Under the pieces are notes generated by a model that saw only the letters and a list, made by a program, of their open reading frames with translations, made no database searches and was not told where the DNA came from. Made by a program: the position numbers and the translations under genes. DNA of 64,000 bases, taken from positions 95,456,713 through 95,520,712 of the forward strand of contig JBCNJP010000017.1 in assembly GCA_039602395.1 (NCBI GenBank). The letters are read 5' to 3'. This DNA comes from Deinandra increscens subsp. villosa (taxonomy: Eukaryota > Streptophyta > Magnoliopsida > Asterales > Asteraceae). Every line of letters starts with the position of its first letter. Within the stretch, counting starts at the first letter, position 1. This document shows, in pieces, positions 57,346 to 64,000 of the stretch.

Positions 57346-57605
57346 AAGACCAAGGAGTCTTTTTGATATTGACTCACCAGCATTTGTGGCTGACGTGTTT
57401 TATGTTTTTAAAACGTGTATCACAGGAAATCCTACAGATGGTAATGGAAGATAGTAGCATAAGAAGCTACTAGAGAGATTAAGTTGGGGTAGCTTTATAT
57501 CGTCTTTGTAAATATGAAGGTTATGTGATATGAAAAGTTTCGTTTTCCGATGCTAGGCTGTTATCAACCGGTCACTTCCAGGCCCCCTCTGGGTGGGGTG
57601 TGACA

Positions 57606-58798
57606 TTATCCAAATGGGAAAATGATGTAATAGTATTAGGAGTGATGCTCAGTAGCCATTTCATGGCTGGTCCTGTTAAGGTTGAACCAAAGCCTTTGCA
57701 CAAACATGCTTCTTTGATTTCTATCAGAATGGGGTTGATCTCCATATGCTCCCGGTAATGTGCCACGTGTTCTTCAGGATCCGTGGTTCCATCGTAAAGC
57801 TTCATGCTTGGAGTTTGAAAACGCTTCGGGATCTCCACTTGAGAAATCGGCCAAGTGAATCTAGAGATCTTGTGGCTTTCCAAAGGAACCTCAGGAATAG
57901 GTTTCAGGATCCTTGGAACATTCGATATCATCTCTTTCAACTTCTGGAGCTCCCTAGCGATACTTGGATGAATACCTGCATCATAAGGAGCACCCTGGTT
58001 AGAAATGACAGGAATTGAATTGGACATATTACCATGAGGCCGGGATTCTGGACTGGGATCCTGGGATTGTATCCATAGCTTGTTGGGATGCTTGGCTCCG
58101 TAGTGGATGCTGCTTGCATGGGGATGAAGTCACCATCATGCACATCTGAAGAGCTAATCTTGAAGATTCCTGCTGAAACAGAAGGGTTAGAATGTTGATA
58201 TCCTTGGGGAGTTCTGGCCTGGGTTCCCAGCAGAAAAAGGATATCCATGAGACGGTGCAGGCCAATGATCCCAATGATAGTGGAGTCCAAGGATCCTTGG
58301 AGCGTGACTTGCGAAGATTCTGGTGGAGCAGTCTCCTGAGAATCCAGACAGTACTCCTTAGCATATCCGGCTGCCTGAGAAGTTTTTGTAGGGGCTATAG
58401 CGAAATTCGCTGCTGATTTATAATCGTATCCAGATCGGATCTGAGGATCCTGGGGCGTTGAAGTCAAGATGCCTGGGAAATAGACGACTTTCCTCCTCCA
58501 CAGGTTTCTTAGACTTCTTAAGCTCCTCAATCCCCTTCATCACCGTTTGATTGGTCTTTTCTTGCTGATCCATCTGATTCTTTACATGCCTGACCAAAGT
58601 AAACAAATTATTGTTAGTAATAACAGTATCAACAGATTGAACCTGGGATCTTGTGACGACAGGATAGTCAGTTTTTATCGGCTGCTCGTCCACTTTCTTC
58701 TAACGGTCATTGTTTTTCTTCTGGGTTCCCGGAGTAGAAGGAAGAGGATTAATGGAGGATGATGTAGAGGGCGAGACATATTTTTGTTGGTTCGACAT
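57606..58798 (-). pseudogene. Gag N-terminal part of E4
   Basis: Minus-strand ATG at 58798 opens MSNQQKYVSPSTSSS, with a TAG about 33 codons in. The frame continues as VVTRSQVQSVDTV and a coiled-coil LVRHVKNQMDQQEK to about 58430. After frameshifts through a proline/glutamine-rich region (58418-58030) the gag domain reads MSNSIPVISNQGAPYDAG, then ELQKLKEMISNVPR, PSMKLYDGTTDPEEHVAHY and TGPAMKWL. It runs into solo LTR E5 at 57605, where a chance stop ends the frame. The remainder is at 48900-49746. Confidence 0.85.
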
Positions 58799-58862
58799 TT
58801 TCGGACTGGAGATTAAATGAAGTGAACGAGAAATAGAATTTTTGTAGATGAAGCACCACTTG

Positions 58863-58882
58863 CCCCACGGTGGGCGCCAAAC
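58863..58882 (-). other. Primer-binding site of E4
   Basis: Next to the 5' LTR the minus strand reads TTTGGCGCCCACCGTGGGGC. TGGCGCC-type sites are typical of Tat-lineage elements and differ from the methionine-tRNA site of E1-E3. The primer tRNA was not determined. Confidence 0.75.
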
Positions 58883-59509
58883 TGTTTTGGTCAGAAATTC
58901 ACAAAGGAATTATGTATTCCAAACTTAGAATGTGGGGTAGCGTGCTTGCCAATATGCTCTAAATGTAAAATGGAACACAAGGATGTAACAAGGGAAAATC
59001 CAGAATCCTTCAAGTTTCCTCTTGGAATCCTGGCAAAAAACTCGGGAGTCGGCCTAAAGAGCCTGCTGCCTAGCAATATTATTGATACGAAATAATGAAT
59101 TACAGAGTTTTGGAGGTTTGATCGATCAACACTAAGTGTTACAATGATGGTAAATTGTCTAAGCGAAAGTGTATAAGTGTTGTGTGTCCCTAAGTCGAGC
59201 GAATCATGAATTATATAAGGATTACAAAAATAACAAACTATCCGGGATTCCTAGGATCCTATCGTCCAACTAATATAACCGTTAGAGCCTTCTTCGTTCA
59301 CTTGGTCCACGATCTCATTTAGCTGGAACTTGAATCTCGGAGGTAGTTGATGACTTCAACGGTACCTGGTCAAATAAACATGTGTCAATTATAAGGGTTA
59401 ATCGAATAAAACAAATCAGGATACCTGGACGAGTGGGATTCCCAGACGGTAATAGGATTCCTGAACTTTATGAGCTTCCTGCGAGCATCCTGAAAATATA
59501 CCCTCAACA
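58883..59509 (-). repeat. 5' LTR of E4
   Basis: Plus-strand TGTTTTGGTCAG to CCCTCAACA, 627 bp like its partner at 30442-31068. The two differ by scattered substitutions, somewhat more than the LTR pair of E3, so E4 is older. Confidence 0.93.
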
Positions 59510-60913
59510 ATAATATATATACAATTTTGAAATACTTACCACCATGACAGATATGGACTGAGGAGTGTCATTTCAGTGCAAGTAGTATGGGTCATCATGT
59601 CCTACAATTCAATTGATTTCCTAGAACATTAGATATCCAAATGAACTTAAAACATCTGGATGAACAACACATTATGTGACAATCCGACTTTTCAGGTCAT
59701 TTTCTGACATTAACTGAACGTAAATCGTATTAAATGTTGCGTGAACATTTATGTGTTGACTTGTTGACTTTAGCAAATTAGGGTTTTGTGTGATCAATCA
59801 CTACGAGCATGCACGGAAAGTTTAAATGATTGAAATTCTATGATTTTATGTGGATTAAATACTTATGTATATAATATGATTTTTTTGAGATTTACGATTT
59901 TATGTAATTAAAGGGTTTTAATTACGAACTATTTATATAGTTATATGTGACTTAAATATATAAGTTATGAGTTTTAAATCTCTATGTTATGATTTTAAAG
60001 GATTTAATTACAACTCACAAATTTATGCACTCTAAATATATAAGTTATAGATCTAAAATCTATGATTTTATGTGGATATAAACGAGATTTATATATTCTT
60101 ATAAACGTGATACGATCTATATATTTTGACGTCCTTCGTATATTTATTGTTAAAAACATTTTATGTTAACTTCGTTAAAGTCGTTAGGCTGTTATAAAAT
60201 TTCGAGGGGTTATATTGTCATTTCTTAGACCTTTTTATGCCTAGCAAAAACTGTAAGGACTGGTCCTGTCATTTCCAAAACTCAAGATCATCCTTGTAAC
60301 TTCTGGAGGGACTAAAAGTGTTAATTGATGAAACTTGATTTTAATTATCATTAACACAAAATTGAAAACGAATTCACGACCGAACATCGGTTTCGACCGA
60401 TTCAATTCAATCGCCGGTTTCTTTTCTTGGCAATCAATTGGGATTCAATGATAAGAGAATACATAGCAATCATCAGTACTCTCACAACCTCTTCCTGTTT
60501 CTCTCTCGCTCTCTCTCGTTCTCTGTTTTACCGGCGAAGAAAAACCCACCGCAAAACACCACCAAACCACCACATTTGGTCGCTGTTAATCACCGTTCTA
60601 CACATTTCTGTGATCGCGAATCTCCCACGAACAACCGGGTGTAATCAAAAGTTTAAACCGCGACCACGCTTGGTGTTCGCGTTTACGTTTCGGGTTTAAT
60701 TTCGGCTTCCAAATCACCTCGTATCTCATCTTCGATCCAAGGTAACGATTCCTTAATGTTAGTCGCACCTTTTTATGTGTTTTATTTGAGTTTCGAGATT
60801 TTCCGGCGACCGGAACTAGGGTTCCGATCACCGGAATTCTTGTATGAAGAAGATGACTTCAGGCTGGGTCGGGTTATATACATTCCTTTCCGGATATAAA
60901 ACAGACGCCAAAC

Positions 60914-60979
60914 TGGCACGAGTGGTAAGGTTGTTGTGTTCGTTCGCTGGAGGCGCAGGTTCGAGTCCTGGCCTCACCA
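60914..60979 (+). tRNA. tRNA-like module 1 (not a functional tRNA)
   Basis: A-box TGGCACGAGTGG (60914) and perfect B-box GGTTCGAGTCC (60958), with T-arm GCAGG-TTCGAGT-CCTGG and a 3' CCTCACCA. The 5' acceptor strand does not pair, and the anticodon arm is not clear. It is followed by T5. Could be a SINE head or tRNA pseudogene. Confidence 0.45.
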
Positions 60980-61069
60980 TATTTTTAATACTCTATTTTT
61001 CTGGACTTGGTTCCTGGTCGCTATCTATACATAAAACAATTCCGGTCCAACTCCTAACACAATTAGGCC

Positions 61070-61136
61070 TTTGGCCGGGTGGCTTGTGCGCTGTCTCATA
61101 ACATAGAGGTCACGGGTTCGAACCCGGTGACCTCCA
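61070..61136 (+). tRNA. tRNA-Met(CAT)-like module 2 (not a functional tRNA)
   Basis: A-box TGGCCGGGTGG (61072), loop CTCATAA with a CAT anticodon, perfect T-arm CGGG-TTCGAAC-CCGG and B-box GGTTCGAACCC (61115). The expected 5' acceptor GGAGGTC is missing, so it is a pseudogene or SINE-like head. A T10 run at 61146-61155 could end Pol III transcription. Confidence 0.5.
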
Positions 61137-61160
61137 TGTTTCTGTTTTTTTTTTATTATC

Positions 61161-61429
61161 TTGTATTTTGAGCATATGATCACTATATTTTGTACCAAAA
61201 CTTCTCCTTGTCATATCTTAAACCCGTAAAAATTATATTTGAGACATTTGCACCCCGTAAATCATATTTAACTTGTCATTTTAAATAATAAATATAGTTT
61301 TAAAACCTATAAATATATATATTGATATAAAACTTTAGGTTTACCTCAAAAGAGGAATATATATCTATTACTATATATAATACATATTGCCCTAAAGGGC
61401 ATTTTCGTCATGAAATTTCCTTAATCCTT
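61161..61429. other. AT-rich spacer
   Basis: Includes the 14-bp dyad GCCCTAAAGGGC at about 61390, also present as TGCCTAAAGGGCATTTTGG in the E1 LTR. No genes. Confidence 0.4.
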
Positions 61430-64000
61430 AAGACGCGTACAATGAATTATGCAGGATGTACAAGTGTTAAACCAACCTTAAGAGTCCAACCTACCTGCGT
61501 TAAAGGCAACCTCGATTAAAAACCTGTTGAGCCGTCTTCATTACCACGCCACCCATCTTTTCCCCTCTATTGGTCCTCGCATCTCTGCATCTCCCCCCTA
61601 AGTATCACGCGTACTCATTACGAATCCCTCGGCCGCACAACATCTTCAACTTTTCAGATCTGCTTTCATCTCTTTCTCCAAATAAAACCCTAGACATGGT
61701 GGCTGATTTTTGAGTTCGTGAGTATGCATCTTCAGAGGCGAGAGTATGCTTCTGCTACCAGTCTTCCGATGGGGTTCCATTAACGCATGCAGAAATTCGA
61801 GCCACAATCAAAATCAAGACCGCGATTTCCACCCTTCTTCCCCAAATTCTGGTATGTATTTCCATTTTTGTCTGATTGGACTCAACCCTAAAAGTCAAAT
61901 ATATATGGTTTTAGAATTTGGGGCTTTTTCAGGTATCCATACATCTCATCTTGCTGGCCTCCATTGCGCTTTTAGAATCATACAGTTACTACGTTATCCA
62001 TTTTTTGGTTTGTTCGGCTTGGTTTGTTCTTACTACCGATTCACCATTTGATTTTTGAATAAAGGGTACATTGATTTGTGATTTTTCTCGAATGCTTTTG
62101 TTTTAAATAGGTTATGAGCTCTGTGACCACTATTCACTTTGTTATTTTGCACATAGGAAACATCAGATCTACTGTGGAATCGTAGGAAGATGTACTAAAT
62201 TTCTGATTTTATTTTAAAAAAAATTGCTAACAAAGATCTGAGAAGTTAAATCCAAAGATGAACAGGTAAAGTAGCGTTCCTGATTTTGCTTTGAAGTTTG
62301 TATGCACTTCAGATTCTTGGTTGTTTATGATTTTTGATTTGGATCTGTTGTGTTTAGTTTTAATGGCTGTAAGTGGTCTTGTGTGTATAAGATATACCAT
62401 TTAAGAAATCACAGATTCAAGAATCTTGATGTGTTTTTCTTGAATCATGTATGTTCATTACAAGGGTATGCGAATTTATCTTTTTCTACCTTTTTTTTTA
62501 ATTTTAATATGTGCTTTGTACTATGTTAGTTTTTTTGTTACTTGCAGAAGGGGCAAAGAATGCATCGAGTGTTGCTGGAACGATGCTCAAGTATATTAAG
62601 CCAATCATCATTTTGATTTTGATTTGTTGTTTTTGTGATACAACTATCTAATTGAAGCTATTTTTCCACAAAGTGAATTCTGGTTTGATTATGTTTCTAA
62701 GGCTATGATGGCAAGCATAACTGATTTTAATCCCATTTGACTTTGCTTATAAAATTTCTTGTTTATTCAGGTTGATATAGGGTTCCCAACTATAAAGATA
62801 TCAACATCCAGTTTATCATGAGCAAGGTCTAAACAGTTGTACTAAATCAGTGGATGACCAAAACACCGAATGTTCTGCCCATAGGTTTACTTGCACACTA
62901 GGTAAGGATTTTTTTAAAGCAGCCTAATTTTGTATTGTATATTGTTCAATGTGACAAGAAAGGGAGGATATAGCTACTATACCAGCTGATTATTTTATAC
63001 ACTTACTTGGCGATTTAGGAAATCACCACGAGGGCCATTATTCTGAAGTTCTAACTTTTCAAGATTCAAACAATTCGTAACAGAAGTGTTTGTTACAGTT
63101 CCCTTGAAATTGTTTCATGAAGATCAAGACTTGTAAGCCCAGTGAATTTGCTTCAAGTACATATTAAATTTTGTGTATAGACCATTATGTTCTGTGTTGC
63201 TGATATGTAGTTAGATATTGCTACAGTCAACCTTTTTTGAACTATTCTTTGTATGTCATAACCAAGCATTAGCGAACAAGTCCTACACTGGTTGAATGCG
63301 AAAACCACAATATATCTAACACCATCTAATATGATAAATCTTACATTGCTCCATGATATTTTTTTTTAATTTTGCTATATTATTTTTTTTAATAATTCAT
63401 AACTCACTGACCACAGGGTAATTTATTGGTGAACAAATGGGTTTATATGCCTCAGGTTGTATTAAAAAGTTAAAGATAACGGTTGGACACAGAGTTAGAA
63501 ATCAGATTACTTATAATGTTTTTCTTGACCTTTTACATGTTATAGAAGAATTATTAAAAAATTACAAAGCCTTGAAGGAAAAAAATAATGTTCATACTTT
63601 ATAAACCTAATTATTATTATCTGTTGAAAATGCAGGTTGGATATAGGAAAAGGTAAGGAAGTGATACTTGTTGAGAAGTGTTCAAGATCATAACTTCAAC
63701 AACAAATGCATCAATCAGGTATCTCAACTCGGTATATCTTTTTCCCTATCCTATATAGAAACCATGATTTTGGAGTTTCATTGAAATGATTAAGATCTTC
63801 AGAATAAGCTAACCTAAATACCCATTAATGCCATGAACTTTGGTGCATTATCACATATGTACTCACTTACTTCCAATTGCAGTCTGACGCACATACACTT
63901 TGAATTGGCACAAACTCTGGTGCATTATATTCTTTGTTTTCTTTGAATGGTTATTAGCATCTCCTATACTAATAGGTCCTATCTCTTAATGGGGCTAGAT
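61430..64000 (+). other. Possible spliced transcript, unidentified
   Basis: A CT-rich leader (61540-61700) with AAACCCTAG is followed by an exon-like stretch ending CCAAATTCTG/GTATGT at 61853. Further acceptor-donor candidates lie at about 62546 (CTTGCAG/AAGGGG) and 62770 (TTTATTCAG/GTTG). Short frames (61746-62051) give no known protein. It may be the start of a gene that continues past the window, a long non-coding RNA, or a captured fragment. Confidence 0.3.

Larger units (their letters stand above)
49747..57605. mobile_element. E5: solo LTR with nested insertions
   Basis: Starts TGTAACACCCTAAG, ends GGGTGGGGTGTGACA; flanks TTAAC (49742-49746) and TTATC (57606-57610) form a 5-bp duplication with one mismatch. 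The gag frame of E4 reads across it (HLDN to LFN). The LTR-derived parts are about 49747-49975, 54784-54960 and 56283-57605, roughly 1.7 kb. The rest is younger DNA: Helitron-like material inside a TAA microsatellite and a PIF/Harbinger element. No internal retrotransposon region is seen, hence solo LTR. TATAAATAGG at 56344 is a probable TATA box, which implies plus-strand polarity. Confidence 0.72.
30442..59509 (-). mobile_element. E4: Tat-like Ty3/gypsy retrotransposon
   Basis: Two 627-bp LTRs (30442-31068 and 58883-59509) are flanked by the perfect duplication ATAAT (30437-30441 and 59510-59514). Everything retroviral-like reads on the minus strand, so the 5' LTR is on the right. The order is primer site, gag, protease, RT, RNase H, integrase, then a plus-strand reading frame, polypurine tract and 3' LTR. 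An antisense frame after integrase is a known trait of Tat-lineage plant gypsy elements. The 29-kb span includes three large insertions: E3, a hAT-like element, and solo LTR E5 with its own passengers. Without them it would be about 10.3 kb, a normal size for the lineage. All coding regions are damaged. Confidence 0.92.
59675..61160 (+). mobile_element. Truncated LTR-like sequence
   Basis: TGTGACAATCCGACTTTTCAGG is a typical gypsy LTR start. A CT-rich leader-like stretch (60480-60560) and GTAATC-rich sequence follow. I found no matching TG...CA end or CATTA duplication, so this is a fragment or a solo LTR with a lost end. 59515-59674 between E4 and this start holds nothing recognised. Confidence 0.4.

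Noticed and set aside
60914..61136. Functional tRNA genes
   Set aside because: The 5' acceptor strands do not pair with the 3' strands and the anticodon stems are imperfect.
59675..61160. Complete solo LTR with a CATTA duplication
   Set aside because: The start is convincing, but no CA end followed by CATTA was found downstream.
1..64000. A novel defence, biosynthetic or host gene cluster
   Set aside because: All recognisable proteins are transposon-derived or small captured fragments; no operon-like or cluster-like set of host genes can be read.

Overview
The window looks like nuclear DNA of a flowering plant, most likely a eudicot with a large transposon-rich genome. The long Ty3/gypsy LTRs starting TGTAACATCCC and the antisense reading frame after integrase resemble elements I know from Asteraceae; that family placement is inference. 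I found no intact host gene. Almost everything is nested transposable elements, several bounded exactly by target-site duplications (TSDs).

Layout. 1-1433 is unassigned, with exon-like pieces. 1434-20266 is a gag-only Ty3/gypsy element (E1) with LTRs of about 3.7 kb and TSD TATTA. Its 3' LTR is split at 10970-19682 by a second gag-only element (E2, TSD GGAAT). The gag frame of E2 is itself split by a reverse-oriented solo LTR (13837-16477, TSD TTACC). 20272-23345 holds degenerate repeats and one copy of a dispersed GC-rich repeat. 23640-24187 is a reverse-strand Ty1/copia 3' fragment. 24602-24886 is a PIF/Harbinger foldback MITE. 25290-26790 is a run of foldback elements each embedded in TA microsatellite. 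26785-28233 is a head-to-tail array of Helitron-like relics. 29211-30180 is an array of about 150-bp repeats.

30442-59509 is one large Tat-like Ty3/gypsy element on the minus strand (E4, TSD ATAAT, LTRs 627 bp each). Read on its own strand it runs: 5' LTR, primer site, gag, protease, RT, RNase H, integrase, an antisense intron-containing reading frame (aORF), polypurine tract, 3' LTR. It was later hit by a chromovirus of Tekay/Del type (E3, 32560-42387, TSD CCAAG) inside aORF exon 4, by a hAT-like element (46144-47197, TSD CCAGAGAC) in the RT/RNase H region, and by a solo LTR (E5, 49747-57605) in gag. E5 carries further insertions: Helitron-like DNA with an acetyltransferase gene fragment, a hAT-type MITE, and a 1.3-kb PIF/Harbinger element.

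59515-64000 has a truncated LTR-like stretch, two tandem tRNA-like Pol III modules, and a 3' part with exon-like segments but no protein I recognise.

None of the retrotransposon polyproteins is intact; each has frameshifts, stop codons or insertions. The most informative features are the nested stack of gag-only elements, the spliced antisense ORF of E4, the microsatellite-embedded foldback cluster, the Helitron array, the captured acetyltransferase fragment, and the short-motif arrays in two unrelated LTR families.
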